A stretch of 64,000 bases of DNA from Candidatus Liberibacter africanus PTSAPSY (GTDB lineage: Bacteria > Pseudomonadota > Alphaproteobacteria > Rhizobiales > Rhizobiaceae). The notes under the pieces were generated by a model that worked only from the letters and a program-made list of their open reading frames with translations, did no database searches and had not been told where the DNA came from. The position numbers were made by a program, and so were the translations under genes. Numbering within the stretch: position 1 is the stretch's first letter; every line of letters starts with the position of its first letter. Positions 29,134 through 39,458 of this stretch are shown here, piece after piece. Where the stretch lies: the NCBI RefSeq assembly GCF_001021085.1, contig NZ_CP004021.1, positions 370,501 through 434,500 of the forward strand. Direction: 5' to 3'.

Positions 29134-29209
29134 GCCACTTTAGCTCAGTTGGTAGAGCGCATCATTCGTAATGATGAGGTCACGTGTTCGATCCACGTAA
29201 GTGGCACCA
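29134..29209 (+). tRNA. tRNA-Thr (anticodon CGU)
   Basis: A complete 76-nt cloverleaf. The acceptor stem GCCACTT (29134-29140) pairs with AAGTGGC (29199-29205), the D stem is GCTC/GAGC, and the anticodon stem CATCA/TGATG encloses the loop TTCGTAA with anticodon CGT at 29167-29169. The T arm is ACGTG-TTCGATC-CACGT. The 3' CCA is encoded (29207-29209). It reads ACG threonine codons. Confidence 0.97.
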
Positions 29210-29227
29210 ATTAATAGTTCACCTATA

Positions 29228-29836
29228 TTATTCTCCCGAAGGAAGAGAATGCTTTTTGATAATGTTGATTTGAGTTATACCAAATATCAAAAAAATTGGG
29301 AATGTTCCTATTGTCTTGAAAAAGATCCATGTTTCTGTAGAAAAATTCCGCCATACCGCCTCATTGATAAAAGCTAATAACAAGAAAAAATATGCCCATC
29401 GGATAGTAATCTTCCTCCAACCTATTGGATCTAACCATATAACCTGCGAAAAAATAAGGCGGATAAAACTTTTTTCAAAAAAATAACCTAAAAATAGCAC
29501 AATAGAAAAAAGAGAATAGAAGAATGTAGGTTTCATTTTTATAAATGATTCATCACGAAACCAAATAGTCAAACCACCAAATAACAAAACGCATATCCCA
29601 GAAACTACTGGAACCATCCGAATTTCATGAAAAAAAATCCAAAAAATTCCTAACGATATAATTGTTAGCGCCATAAACAACAATGTAGAAACAAAAATAG
29701 TCCCTCCTAACCGTGATAATATAGGAAAATAAAGAAACAGTTTTCCCCCATACATATTACACAACCAAAAGACTATTCCAGGACTGAATCCTAATAAAAA
29801 ATAAACGGTTTTATTTTGCGATTGCAATGTACTCAT
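29228..29836 (-). CDS. yciB: Septation protein A (YciB/IspA family)
   Basis: Inner-membrane protein of the YciB family linked to cell-envelope synthesis and division. Five or so membrane helices, with family motifs 'DESFIKMKPTFFYSLFSIVLFLGYFFEKSFIRLI' and 'WRKITIRWAYFFLLLAFINEAVWRNFSTETW'. About 202-207 residues, normal. The reading frame could start at 29851, but the ATG at 29836 ('MSTLQSQNK') is also possible; both overlap the end of ftsY. The ftsY-yciB order is common in Rhizobiales. Confidence 0.9.
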   Translation of the reverse strand: MSTLQSQNKTVYFLLGFSPGIVFWLCNMYGGKLFLYFPILSRLGGTIFVSTLLFMALTIISLGIFWIFFHEIRMVPVVSGICVLLFGGLTIWFRDESFIKMKPTFFYSLFSIVLFLGYFFEKSFIRLIFSQVIWLDPIGWRKITIRWAYFFLLLAFINEAVWRNFSTETWIFFKTIGTFPIFLIFGITQINIIKKHSLPSGE

Positions 29837-30812
29837 TTTTTTCCTCATCATGACCTAAACAGCCGGTAATAGCTGCAGAAAAATCTTTTGCCACAAAAGG
29901 CTCAAGATCATCGATTCCTTCTCCAGCCCCAAGAAAATACACGGGAATTTTATGCTTGACAACAACAGAAATAAGCCCCCCTCCTCGTGCTGTACCATCC
30001 ATCTTTGTCATAATAAGCCCTGTTGTCCCAGCGACAGCATGAAACATCTCTACTTGACGCAAAGCATTTTGCCCAGTTGTAGCGTCTAAAACTTGTAGCA
30101 CACTGTGTGGAGCATGAGAATCTACACGTTTTAAAACTCGAATCATCTTACTAATACCCGCCATAAGCATGGAATTATTATGAAGGCGACCCGCAGTATC
30201 AATGATCAAAACATCTACTTGCTTTGCTTGTGCCTGTTTCAAAGATTCATATGCAAGCGCTGCAGCATCAGATCCAATTTCAGAGCTCACAAAATCAGAA
30301 CATGTCCGGTCTGCCCAAATTTTCAATTGATCAATAGCAGCAGAACGAAAAGTGTCCCCTGCTGCAAGCATTATTTTTAAGCCAGCATCTGACATTTTTT
30401 TGGCTAACTTACCAATAGCTGTTGTTTTCCCTACACCGTTCACTCCAACAACGAGAATAACGTGTGGCTTGTGCGCAAATTCCAAATCAAAAGGCTTGGA
30501 AAATGGTATCAACATTTTATAAATGTGTTCGGAGACATCTTGCAATACACGTTTAATAGGAACATCTTTATCATAATTTTTTGCAAGCAACTCCTCTACT
30601 ATCCTCTGAGAAACTTCAACCCCCATATCAGACGAAATAAGCAGATCTTCTAATTCTTCTCGAACACTATTATCAAATCCTCTTCTTCTTAATATTATGT
30701 CCGCAATTCCTTCTTTCATCTTTGAAGAAGTAGATGCAAATCCTTTGGCTAGTTTTCGTATCCAAGACAAAGATCCCAATGTGACTTTCTTATTATTCAA
30801 CCCATTCTCCAA
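29811..30812 (-). CDS. ftsY: Signal recognition particle receptor FtsY
   Basis: Membrane-bound SRP receptor GTPase. It has an N-terminal helical domain (about 30-105) and the NG GTPase domain with 'VVGVNGVGKTTAIGKLA' (about 121-137), 'AAGDTFRSAAIDQLKIWADR', 'VLIIDTAGRLHNNSMLM' and 'IMTKMDGTARGG'. The acidic N-terminal A domain of enterobacterial FtsY is absent, as in other alphaproteobacteria. The start is a TTG; either 30812 or the TTG at 30800 (GGAG 6 nt upstream) is possible. Confidence 0.96.
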   Translation of the reverse strand: MENGLNNKKVTLGSLSWIRKLAKGFASTSSKMKEGIADIILRRRGFDNSVREELEDLLISSDMGVEVSQRIVEELLAKNYDKDVPIKRVLQDVSEHIYKMLIPFSKPFDLEFAHKPHVILVVGVNGVGKTTAIGKLAKKMSDAGLKIMLAAGDTFRSAAIDQLKIWADRTCSDFVSSEIGSDAAALAYESLKQAQAKQVDVLIIDTAGRLHNNSMLMAGISKMIRVLKRVDSHAPHSVLQVLDATTGQNALRQVEMFHAVAGTTGLIMTKMDGTARGGGLISVVVKHKIPVYFLGAGEGIDDLEPFVAKDFSAAITGCLGHDEEKNEYIAIAK

Positions 30813-30982
30813 AAAACTTTATCATCACCATTTTATAAAAAGAAAAAACGCACTTTTTAAAATATAGGGAATTTAGATAATCATCGAAATTAATCCATAA
30901 GATCTTCATCTTCGCAGTGAATAACATTCTGGGGAAAAATAAAATACACTGACCCTTCACATTTTAAAATATGCAAATACCT

Positions 30983-31858
30983 TTAAACTTCATTTTTTGT
31001 CCATTTTCCCGTTTTAATATCCAGCTTTCCATCCCATTCTTTATTTGCCTCTCCTGTCATAAAAACATGGTTATTCTCGTGCCATTCAATTGAAAGGCTT
31101 CCTCCCAACATTTTAACTGACACAACACGACCTGTTTTACCTAAACATCCAGAGGCAACAACAGAAGCGCAAGATGCTGATCCACAAGCAGCAGTCAAAC
31201 CTGCACCACGCTCCCAAGTGCGCAAATTAAGATCTGAACAGGAAGTAACCTGCGCTATTGATACATTTACACCTTCAGGAAACATCGAATTCCTTTCTAA
31301 ACGCTGCCCAAAACCACTGAGATCGTACTGATATATATCATTTTCTACAAAAAAAATTGCGTGTGGATTTCCCATGGAAACCACAAAAGGAGAATGTAAA
31401 TAAAAATGATTAATCGGACCAATATGGAATTTATCCCTATCAACCTCATCAAATGGTTGCGCTAAGGGAATATGCTTCCAATAAAAAATTGGCTCACCCA
31501 TATCAATGGAAATTGATCCATCGGCATTTACCTTAGCCACAATAAGTCCCCGTATAGTTTCAAAAGTAAAATATTTTGTCTTCATTTTAGATGAAAGAAA
31601 TCGCACGACACAACGCATCCCATTTCCACAAGATTGCGCCTCAGATCCATCGTGATTTATAATCCGGATAAACGCATCAACCAACGAATTGTGCGAATCG
31701 TGAATGAACATAATTTGATCAAAATTAATGATATCATCCATAGATAACAAATTGATTGCATCTGTCGTTATATTATCAACACAACCCCGCATATCAACAA
31801 CAATAATTTTGTTCCCTATCCCTTCCATCTTTGCAAAATCTACAAGAACCGACTGCAT
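30983..31858 (-). CDS. dapF: Diaminopimelate epimerase
   Basis: Converts L,L-diaminopimelate to the meso form for lysine and peptidoglycan synthesis. Both catalytic cysteines are present in their motifs: 'GSEAQSCGNGMRCV' and 'GAGLTAACGSASCA'. It starts 'VDFAKMEGIGNKIIVVDMRG', normal for DapF apart from Met for the usual His, and is 291 residues. AAGGGGGGA precedes the ATG. The rhizobial order dapF-mtaB-ftsY is shortened here: no tRNA methylthiotransferase gene lies between dapF and ftsY. Confidence 0.96.
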   Translation of the reverse strand: MQSVLVDFAKMEGIGNKIIVVDMRGCVDNITTDAINLLSMDDIINFDQIMFIHDSHNSLVDAFIRIINHDGSEAQSCGNGMRCVVRFLSSKMKTKYFTFETIRGLIVAKVNADGSISIDMGEPIFYWKHIPLAQPFDEVDRDKFHIGPINHFYLHSPFVVSMGNPHAIFFVENDIYQYDLSGFGQRLERNSMFPEGVNVSIAQVTSCSDLNLRTWERGAGLTAACGSASCASVVASGCLGKTGRVVSVKMLGGSLSIEWHENNHVFMTGEANKEWDGKLDIKTGKWTKNEV

Positions 31859-32103
31859 TATCCCCCCTTAACTTCAACCAACTTCCACATTAATATGGAC
31901 ATTGTTCAGCCAATAGATTCAGAACTTGACTCACAAAAATTTCAATGGTTTAGTTACCTGCCAACGATGTTAAACTATGTACAAATTTTTGAGTATATAC
32001 CCAGTGCAATAGCTAGGCTTTTTATTCTCGAAACCCTCACTAATCTACTAATTTTTTGTTCATGATCATATCCAAATAAATTACTATCATAAGGTAAAAA
32101 ACA

Positions 32104-33492
32104 GTGTTTGACAATTTACAAGAACGCTTCGGATCTATTTTTAAAAATATTACCGGCAGAGGACATTTGTCAGAAACAGATATTTCTAAAACCTTACAAG
32201 AAATACGCCGCACTCTTTTGGAAGCAGATGTCTCTCTTGAAGTGGTTCAAAATTTAAACAAAAGAGTTCAGGAGAAAGCCAAGGGAGAGAAAATTCTTAA
32301 AAGTATTCAGCCTGGACAAATGATTGTCAAAATTGTTTACGACGAATTGGTTGAAATCCTAGGAAAAGAACCCGTAGAAATAAATATCAATGCTCCTGCC
32401 CCTCTAGTTATCATGCTTGTCGGTTTGCAAGGATCTGGGAAGACGACAACAACAGCTAAAATTGCTCATAATCTGAAAACTATAAAAAAGAAAAAGGCGT
32501 TAATGGCTTCTCTCGACATATATCGCCCAGCCGCACAGGAACAACTGCGATATCTTGGAGAAAAAATTCAAGTTGACACACTCAAGATCGTCCCCAAGCA
32601 ATCACCCGTAGAAATAGCAAACCGTGCCATACAAAATGCAAAAGATGGTGGTTATGATATTATTATTTTAGATACAGCAGGACGTAATCATGCTGACGAT
32701 TCTCTAATGCAAGAAATAAGTGAAATTAAGTCTCTAACCAATCCTCATGAAATTCTACTGGTAGCAGATTCTTTAACGGGGCAAGACGCTGTTCATCTTG
32801 CCCGTAACTTTGATAAAAAAATTGACCTGACAGGCATTATTCTCACACGCATGGATGGTGATGGTCGTGGTGGAGCAGCCTTATCAATGCGTGCCGTCAC
32901 AGGGAAACCAATTAAAGCTATTGGAACAGGCGAAAAAATCGATGATTTAGAAAACTTCTTTCCTGATAGAATCGCCAATAGAATTCTTTCTATGGGCGAC
33001 ATCGTGTCTTTAGTTGAGAAAGCAGCTCGTACCCTAGATGAAGAAAAGGCCTCTATAACAGCTAAAAAAATTGCTAAAGGTAAATTTGACCTTGAAGATC
33101 TAGCAGAACAACTGCGTCAAACACAAAAAATAGGAGGCATGAACTCTCTGTTACGCATGTTACCCGGAATACAATCTTTCAAGCAAAGAATCCCCTCTGA
33201 TTTTGATGATAAAACCATTAATCATAATATCGCAATTATTTCTTCTATGACCAAAGAAGAACGTACTAATCCAAGTATTATAAAACATTCTCGTAAAAAA
33301 CGCATAGCCGCAGGATCCGGCACTGATGCAGCAAGAATAAATAAACTTTTGAAATTATACAGACAAATAGCAGACATGATGCGTTCCACCAAGAACCTTG
33401 GCGGAGGGGGGAATGCATTAACTCAACAAATAATGGGAACTCTGAAAAGTAAACTAGGATTTGGTAAAAATGGGAAATTTCCAGGCATTTAA
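32104..33492 (+). CDS. ffh: Signal recognition particle protein Ffh
   Basis: SRP54 GTPase that binds signal sequences and the 4.5S RNA. N domain (about 1-90), G domain with 'GLQGSGKTT' (about 107-115), 'DIYRPAAQEQLRYLG', 'IILDTAGRNHADDSLMQEI', 'TRMDGDGRGGAAL', and a methionine-rich M domain (about 325-455). Length 462 residues; the start is GTG. It precedes rpsP by 320 nt. Confidence 0.97.
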   Translation: MFDNLQERFGSIFKNITGRGHLSETDISKTLQEIRRTLLEADVSLEVVQNLNKRVQEKAKGEKILKSIQPGQMIVKIVYDELVEILGKEPVEININAPAPLVIMLVGLQGSGKTTTTAKIAHNLKTIKKKKALMASLDIYRPAAQEQLRYLGEKIQVDTLKIVPKQSPVEIANRAIQNAKDGGYDIIILDTAGRNHADDSLMQEISEIKSLTNPHEILLVADSLTGQDAVHLARNFDKKIDLTGIILTRMDGDGRGGAALSMRAVTGKPIKAIGTGEKIDDLENFFPDRIANRILSMGDIVSLVEKAARTLDEEKASITAKKIAKGKFDLEDLAEQLRQTQKIGGMNSLLRMLPGIQSFKQRIPSDFDDKTINHNIAIISSMTKEERTNPSIIKHSRKKRIAAGSGTDAARINKLLKLYRQIADMMRSTKNLGGGGNALTQQIMGTLKSKLGFGKNGKFPGI

Positions 33493-33812
33493 ATTAATCG
33501 AGAACTTCTAGTGATTCAAATTATTTGAAAGAAAAAACGCGTGCGTACAATAAATCAACATTAAATAGTATATCAGCATAATACTTTATAAATAGGAGAA
33601 TTTTAAAAAAATAATAATTTATCACATTTATAATAATCATCTTGTATCCCATAAATGTATTTATGACCTACTATCCTTGTACTATAAACACTTTAATGTA
33701 TTGTGATCTTGATGATTTCAAGATAATTGTATATTTGGAACAGCGTTATATAAAAATCATAGAGCCCAAACTGTCGTCAACTTAAGATTCATTGTTATAA
33801 GGAGAGTTATTA
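33493..33812. other. Gap between ffh and rpsP
   Basis: 320 nt without a gene. It should carry the promoter of the rpsP-rimM-trmD-rplS group. A weak candidate is TTGATG at 33709-33714 with TATATT at 33730-33735 (15-nt spacer). No SRP RNA or other recognisable RNA is present. Confidence 0.4.
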
Positions 33813-34163
33813 ATGACCCTAAAAATTCGTCTTGCTTGCGGAGGATCTAAAAATCGCCATCATTATCGTATTGTGGTAGCAAATTCCCGTAGCCCACGTG
33901 ACGGGAAATTCATAGAAAAACTTGGAACTTGGAGTCCAACCTTACCAAAAGAAGACCCCATGAGATTCACAATGAATTTTGAACGTATTCAACATTGGAT
34001 CAAAATGGGCGCACAACCAACAGATCGTATTATGTTTTTTATGGATAAAGCAGGGTTAATTAAACGTCCTCCTAAAAATAATCCCATCAAAGCAAAAGCC
34101 AAAAAGAAAACACTAGAACGTCTTGCGGCTAAAAAGAATGCAGAGGAACAGGCTATCGCATAA
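33813..34163 (+). CDS. rpsP: 30S ribosomal protein S16
   Basis: Ribosomal protein S16, starting with '[40 protein letters not shown]', the conserved N-terminal core. The 116 residues exceed the usual 80-90 because of a basic Lys/Ala-rich tail, which is common in alphaproteobacteria. AAGGAG precedes the ATG by 9 nt. Head of the classical rpsP-rimM-trmD-rplS cluster. Confidence 0.98.
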   Translation: MTLKIRLACGGSKNRHHYRIVVANSRSPRDGKFIEKLGTWSPTLPKEDPMRFTMNFERIQHWIKMGAQPTDRIMFFMDKAGLIKRPPKNNPIKAKAKKKTLERLAAKKNAEEQAIA

Positions 34164-34254
34164 ACATGCGAGCGCTGTAATCCTAATAAATGCTTGGTTT
34201 CTTAAAATATTTGGACTTCCGGTTTGATCTGATACGGTTCATGAGGTACGTATC

Positions 34255-34827
34255 GTGACCAAACTTGACAGGATGATTCTTATGGCTACCGTCGGAAAGA
34301 CTCATGGTTTGAAAGGCGAAGTGTACATCGATTCATACGCAAATGATCCCATGGATTTAGATTGCTATGATTTGTATTCAGATAATAATCGTGAGATTAA
34401 AATATTAAAAATGTATCGCAAACAAAAAAGATTCATCGCTACATTGTATGGTATTGATAATGTTCATTCCGCATCTAAACTCCATAATTTGAAACTATAC
34501 GCTAAACGCCAAGATTTCAAAGACGAAGAGCTAGAAGAAGATGAATTTTTCAATGCCGACCTAGAAGAAATGGAAACTTTTGATTGCAACGGCAAGCACT
34601 GGGGTAAAGTTTGTGGAATTTATAACTTTGGCGCAGGGTCTGTAATTGAAATAAAAAGCGATACAAATAAATTATTTATGATACCCTTTACTAAATCCGC
34701 AGTGCTAAACATCAATATGAAGGAAAATAAAATATTAATTGATCCCATCTCTGCAGGATTAGATAATATAAATATAAAAGACCACAATGATGTGACCCAA
34801 CTAGAATCACTCGGGGACATATCATGA
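34255..34827 (+). CDS. rimM: 16S rRNA processing protein RimM
   Basis: Binds S19 and helps mature the 30S head. N-terminal RimM domain with '[23 protein letters not shown]' and a C-terminal PRC-barrel ('[37 protein letters not shown]'). GTG start with GAGG 8 nt upstream; the conserved start region supports it. It overlaps trmD by ATGA (34824-34827). Confidence 0.95.
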   Translation: MTKLDRMILMATVGKTHGLKGEVYIDSYANDPMDLDCYDLYSDNNREIKILKMYRKQKRFIATLYGIDNVHSASKLHNLKLYAKRQDFKDEELEEDEFFNADLEEMETFDCNGKHWGKVCGIYNFGAGSVIEIKSDTNKLFMIPFTKSAVLNINMKENKILIDPISAGLDNINIKDHNDVTQLESLGDIS

Positions 34828-35534
34828 CTTTTCACGTTAGCATCCTCACACTCTATCCAGAAATGTTCCCAGGACATCTAGGAAAATCCATAGCGGGGAA
34901 AGCACTGTCGCGCAACTTATGGTCAATGAACGCAATCCAAATACGTGATTTTGCTACAGATCGACACCATAGCGTGGATGACACCCCTTCCGGCGGCGGA
35001 GCGGGGATGATACTTAGAGCAGATATTCTAGGCAAAGCAATCGATTACGCAACATCTCAACACACGCAAAAAGACATCCCTCGAATCCTCCTGAGCCCTC
35101 GTGGCAAACCCTTAACACAAGAACGAGCACGACTTCTTGCGAATAACTCTGGTTTTATTGCTTTGTGTGGACATTTTGAAGGCATCGATGAGCGTATTAT
35201 CCAAGCGCGTAATCTTGAAGAAATTTCCATAGGCGATTATATCCTCTCTGGCGGAGAACCAGCCGCCCTTATCCTACTTGATGTTGTCATACGTCTTCTC
35301 CCAGGAGTTTTAGGTAATAAAAAATCAGCGATTCATGAAAGCTTTGCAAATGGATTTTTGGAATTTCCTCAATATACTAGACCACAAATATGGGAAGGAT
35401 TAACAATACCTTCCGTTCTTAATTCTGGGAATCATGAAAAAATAAGGAAATGGCGCGAAGAACAGTCCTTAGCATTGACAAAAAAATATAGACCTGATCT
35501 TCTTTCAAAGAAAGGTATCCCCAATACGCAATAG
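34824..35534 (+). CDS. trmD: tRNA (guanine37-N1)-methyltransferase TrmD
   Basis: SPOUT methyltransferase that makes m1G37 in tRNA. It has '[27 protein letters not shown]', '[18 protein letters not shown]', '[10 protein letters not shown]' and '[31 protein letters not shown]', forming the SAM-binding knot. 236 residues, full length. Translationally coupled to rimM. Confidence 0.98.
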   Translation: MTFHVSILTLYPEMFPGHLGKSIAGKALSRNLWSMNAIQIRDFATDRHHSVDDTPSGGGAGMILRADILGKAIDYATSQHTQKDIPRILLSPRGKPLTQERARLLANNSGFIALCGHFEGIDERIIQARNLEEISIGDYILSGGEPAALILLDVVIRLLPGVLGNKKSAIHESFANGFLEFPQYTRPQIWEGLTIPSVLNSGNHEKIRKWREEQSLALTKKYRPDLLSKKGIPNTQ

Positions 35535-35614
35535 TTGTTGAAAAAATGAATACGCTCAATTTTATATTAAGAACGTATTTGATGAGTATAATTTATAATT
35601 AGTGGAGAAAATCG

Positions 35615-36040
35615 ATGAATATAATTGACGAATTAGACCATAAAGAAATGGCCAGAATAGAGTCACAGAGAGTCCTGCCTGAATTCTCTCCAGGAGACAC
35701 GATATGTGTCAAAACAGTCATTACAGAAGGAGATAAAAGCAGAGTTCAATCTTACGAAGGGATATGTATAGCACGATCCGGACGAGGCATTAATAAAAAT
35801 TTTACTGTTCGAAAAATTAGTTACGGAGAAGGCATGAATCGCTTATTCCCTCTATATTCTCCCATGATACAGGAAGTCATAGTACTCCGCCGCGGGAAAG
35901 TTCGTCGCGCTAAATTATATTATCTAAAAAATCTTCGCGGAAAAGCTGCGCGCATTCAAGAAAATACTGGAAAACGCGCAAAACGTCTTAATGAAGAAGC
36001 ACGTTTATCCGCCGCTTCTAAAAAACGCGTATCTGAATAG
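35615..36040 (+). CDS. rplS: 50S ribosomal protein L19
   Basis: Ribosomal protein L19 at the 30S-50S interface. Features are '[60 protein letters not shown]' and '[21 protein letters not shown]'. 141 residues including a basic tail. A GGAG precedes the ATG by 7 nt. Last gene of the cluster; a weak AT-rich stem (36043-36066) followed by T residues may end transcription. Confidence 0.97.
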   Translation: MNIIDELDHKEMARIESQRVLPEFSPGDTICVKTVITEGDKSRVQSYEGICIARSGRGINKNFTVRKISYGEGMNRLFPLYSPMIQEVIVLRRGKVRRAKLYYLKNLRGKAARIQENTGKRAKRLNEEARLSAASKKRVSE

Positions 36041-36272
36041 AGTCTTTAATTATTTTAAGATAAAGAATTTTTATGTAAGTGTAGAGTTTTCTCAATTTTT
36101 CTTACGTGCAAAAATGTTTTATCATTTCGCGTTTTAAAACTTTACCTATAATATCGAATTTGAAGACATGCTTCACGGATACTTTTATATAAAAAATTTT
36201 GTCCTCTCCATCTGCAAAAAAGAACGAGATTATTGCCTAGATAATCGTTGTGCAAAATAGCAAGGATTGTAT

Positions 36273-37685
36273 ATGAAACAGGCAGATATTGGAATAGTTG
36301 GACTCGGTGCTATGGGATCAAATCTTGCCCTAAACATGCTAGACAAAGGATTTAAATTAGCGGTATACAACAAAGAATTTGAATTAACAGCTGATTTTAT
36401 TAAGAAAATATCTGGATTATCTGAAAAAGTTATCATCACCAAAACACTGAAGCAAATGGTAGAAGCAATTCGCCCGCCCCGCAAAATACTTATGATGATA
36501 ACCGCTGGCGATCCTATCGACCAGTTAATAGAAAAATTAGAACCATTATTATCCCCCGAAGATATATTATTAGATGGAGGAAATTCTCATTTTTACGATA
36601 CAAAAGAACGCTCTTTACGACTGAATAAAAAGGGAATTTACTTTATTGGAATAGGAATATCAGGTGGCACGAAAGGCGCAAGATCCGGCGCATCACTCAT
36701 GATAGGAGGAAATGAAAAAGCATACCACAGTGTTAAAAATATTCTATTATCTATATCTGCAAATTATCAAGATACCCCTTGTTGCGCTCGATTAGGACCA
36801 GATGGATCAGGACATTTTGTCAAAATGATTCACAATGGAATTGAATATGCAAATATGCAATTAATAGCAGATATTTACGGGATTTTTAGGGACGGATTCA
36901 ACATCCCTCCCCTGGAAATAAGTCAATATTTCTTAAAATGGAACACTGGAAAAATAAGTTCATATTTAATAAAAATCACTGCAGAGATCCTATCAACCAT
37001 TGATCCCATAACCGGCACGCCCATGATTGATATGATTTGTGATACAGCATCCCAGAAGGGAACAGGAATCAAATCTATCATTGAAGCACATAAATTATCT
37101 TCATCCATGACAATCACGGAAACTGCAATTTTCGCCCGCAATCTTTCTTTATATAGAAATAACAATAAGAATATGCAATCGGCTTTTAAACCTACTGCCC
37201 ATTTTGAAGTAGAAAATTTTGATAAATTTGTTGAAGATTTTGAAAATGCTCTCTATGCATCTACGGTTCTTTCTTTTACCCAAGGATTTTTTGTAATAAG
37301 CCAAGCGTCACAAAAATATAATTGGAAGCTATCGATTGCAACAATAGCACGTATATGGCGCGCAGGATGCATTATTCGCTCGAAGTTACTGAATGAAATT
37401 GCAGAGCATTTAACGGAAAATTCTCCCAATACTACCATTCTTAATATTAAAAGTGTTTTGGAAAAAATGAACAAAACAATCCCTTCATTAAGAAACGTAG
37501 TAATTACATGCACAAAAAATGGCTATCCTATACCGGGATTATCAAGCGCCCTTTCTTATTTCGACTCCTGTATGCTTAATCATGGAACCGCTAATTTAAT
37601 CCAAGCACAACGTGATTTTTTTGGATCTCATGGTTTTGATCGAAAAGACAGAATATCAAAATACAACAGGCCTTGGAAATCATAG
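36273..37685 (+). CDS. gnd: 6-phosphogluconate dehydrogenase, decarboxylating
   Basis: Oxidises 6-phosphogluconate to ribulose 5-phosphate with NADP+ in the pentose phosphate pathway. Rossmann motif 'IGIVGLGAMGSNLALNMLDKG' at the N-terminus, 'LLDGGNSHFYDTKERS', 'ISGGTKGARSGASLMIGG' and 'HFVKMIHNGIEYANMQLIADIY' with the catalytic Lys. About 470 residues, full length. The ATG at 36273 has AAGGA 6 nt upstream; a TTG two codons earlier is unlikely. It converges with znuA after only 10 nt. Confidence 0.96.
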   Translation: MKQADIGIVGLGAMGSNLALNMLDKGFKLAVYNKEFELTADFIKKISGLSEKVIITKTLKQMVEAIRPPRKILMMITAGDPIDQLIEKLEPLLSPEDILLDGGNSHFYDTKERSLRLNKKGIYFIGIGISGGTKGARSGASLMIGGNEKAYHSVKNILLSISANYQDTPCCARLGPDGSGHFVKMIHNGIEYANMQLIADIYGIFRDGFNIPPLEISQYFLKWNTGKISSYLIKITAEILSTIDPITGTPMIDMICDTASQKGTGIKSIIEAHKLSSSMTITETAIFARNLSLYRNNNKNMQSAFKPTAHFEVENFDKFVEDFENALYASTVLSFTQGFFVISQASQKYNWKLSIATIARIWRAGCIIRSKLLNEIAEHLTENSPNTTILNIKSVLEKMNKTIPSLRNVVITCTKNGYPIPGLSSALSYFDSCMLNHGTANLIQAQRDFFGSHGFDRKDRISKYNRPWKS

Positions 37686-37695
37686 ATGAAATCCA

Positions 37696-38583
37696 TTATA
37701 CAATACAGTTCGTAGCAATTGAATTCGATATATTCTTCATAAGTTGAAAGTAAAGATCAGGGCTCTCTTCAAGCAATGTCCCTTCTGGATCAAGCATTGC
37801 AGAGGCAACATTAGTACCCTCCGTCAGAGAATGTATTATCTTAGGATCAAATTCTGGATCGTAAAAGATACAAGAAGTTTTATTCATAATAATTTTATCC
37901 CGAATGTTCTGTAAAGATTTTGCACCAACAAAAACCGAATGGCGCATAGGAAAAGTAACAATATGCAAATCATAATGAGACGCAAAATAAAGATACGCTT
38001 CGTGAAAAACAATAATATTTCGCCCCTTAACTTTTCTCAATACATCACGTAGTTCTGTATCTAGATTATATAACTTACTTTTAAATTCTTCTTCATTCTT
38101 TTCATAAATTATCTTATTATCAGGATCCCTTTTAATCAGCTCTTCCGCGACGATATGAGCAATATATTGCGCATTTAAAGGATTTAGCCATAAATGGAAA
38201 TCATATGTTTGATTTCCATGGCAATGAGAACCATTACCACGCAATGGAATTTTATGTAAATCTTTGTACCTTGAAAGGGTAACTATATTGGATTTTTTGT
38301 TTAAAGATTGCAATGGCTTCGCCAAAAAATATTCCATTTCCGGACCAAGCCAAAAAATAATGTCTGAATTTTCTAAAATCCTAGCATCTGACGTGCGTAA
38401 ATTATAATCATGAGGTGAACTGATACCTTTGACAAGCAAAGTAGGACTGCCTATTCCTTTCATGATAGAAGATACAATTGAATAAATAGGCTTTATAGAG
38501 ACGACCACTCGCAAAGAATCAGCCTTAGCCACACTAGACAATAGTAAAAAAAGAAATATAAATAGTTTGAAAATACTTTGCAC
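37696..38583 (-). CDS. znuA: Zinc ABC transporter substrate-binding protein ZnuA
   Basis: Periplasmic metal-binding protein of the A-I cluster. A signal peptide (about 1-21), 'LRVVVSIKPIYSIVSSIMKGIGSPTLLVKGISSPHDYNLRTSDARIL' and 'IIVFHEAYLYFASHYDLHIV' carry the metal-ligand histidines (near 58, 130 and 194). The usual long His/Asp-rich loop is reduced to a short 'GNGSHCHGN'. 295 residues with a GTG start. It is divergent from znuC. Confidence 0.93.
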   Translation of the reverse strand: MQSIFKLFIFLFLLLSSVAKADSLRVVVSIKPIYSIVSSIMKGIGSPTLLVKGISSPHDYNLRTSDARILENSDIIFWLGPEMEYFLAKPLQSLNKKSNIVTLSRYKDLHKIPLRGNGSHCHGNQTYDFHLWLNPLNAQYIAHIVAEELIKRDPDNKIIYEKNEEEFKSKLYNLDTELRDVLRKVKGRNIIVFHEAYLYFASHYDLHIVTFPMRHSVFVGAKSLQNIRDKIIMNKTSCIFYDPEFDPKIIHSLTEGTNVASAMLDPEGTLLEESPDLYFQLMKNISNSIATNCIV

Positions 38584-38673
38584 GGCGTAGATCCTAATCT
38601 TTAATAAACTACTACTTTTGTCGATACTCGAAATAGCTACTCTGTAAACAAATGCGATGGAACATAATTGGTT

Positions 38674-39393
38674 ATGCCGAACATCTCATCTCTACCCTTA
38701 ATTAGCTTGAATGACACTAGTGTCCGTAAGAATGGACACCAAGTTTTACAAGATATTAACTTCACTATCAATCCAGGTAAAATAGTAACATTAATAGGGC
38801 CTAATGGTTCTGGCAAATCAACAATTGCCAAACTTATTACAGGAATAATTAAACCCACTACAGGAAGCATAACTCGCAATCCTGATCTGATTATAGGGTA
38901 TGTTCCACAAAAAGTCACCCTAGAAAAAACATTACCACTCAGTTTAATGCGATTTATTACGCTTTCCACATCATCTTCAAAAGAAGAAATTATACAAACA
39001 CTTGATAAAGTTAATTTAAAAGGAAAGCATCATAGAAATGTAAGTGATCTTTCAGGAGGAGAGTTCCAACGCGCCCTTCTCGCAAAAGCGCTATTACGCA
39101 AACCTAATTTATTAGTTTTAGATGAACCATTACAAGGTATTGATTTTCCAGGAGAATTAGCTCTATACGAATTGATTACATCAGTGCGTCAGGATACTGG
39201 TTGCGGTATACTACTAATATCTCATAATTTACACATGGTGATGGCATCTACAGATACGGTTATATGCTTAAATAATCGAATTTGCTATCAAGGCCCCCCT
39301 CAAACCATAAAAGATAACACAGATTATATTCATCTTTTTGGATCACGTGCAACAGAAATATTAGCCATCCATAATCATGCACACGATTACTAG
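38674..39393 (+). CDS. znuC: Zinc ABC transporter ATP-binding protein ZnuC
   Basis: ATPase of the zinc importer. Walker A 'GPNGSGKST', signature 'LSGGEFQRALLAKAL', Walker B 'LLVLDEPLQGID' and 'GCGILLISHNLHMVMASTDTVICLNN', which is typical of ZnuC. About 239-241 residues; the ATG at 38674 is preferred over a TTG at 38668. It lies 66 nt before znuB. Confidence 0.94.
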   Translation: MPNISSLPLISLNDTSVRKNGHQVLQDINFTINPGKIVTLIGPNGSGKSTIAKLITGIIKPTTGSITRNPDLIIGYVPQKVTLEKTLPLSLMRFITLSTSSSKEEIIQTLDKVNLKGKHHRNVSDLSGGEFQRALLAKALLRKPNLLVLDEPLQGIDFPGELALYELITSVRQDTGCGILLISHNLHMVMASTDTVICLNNRICYQGPPQTIKDNTDYIHLFGSRATEILAIHNHAHDY

Positions 39394-39458
39394 AATCTAA
39401 ATGCTCATATCAATCATTTTTCCAAAAAGCGGGAAATCATACTAAATGGAATAAAATA

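Noticed and set aside
33493..33812. SRP RNA (ffs) next to ffh
   Set aside because: The conserved GGAAGCAG/GGTCAGG-type core is absent from this gap.
34620..34877. Minus-strand frame across the rimM/trmD junction
   Set aside because: Opposite two core genes that overlap by ATGA; nothing supports expression.
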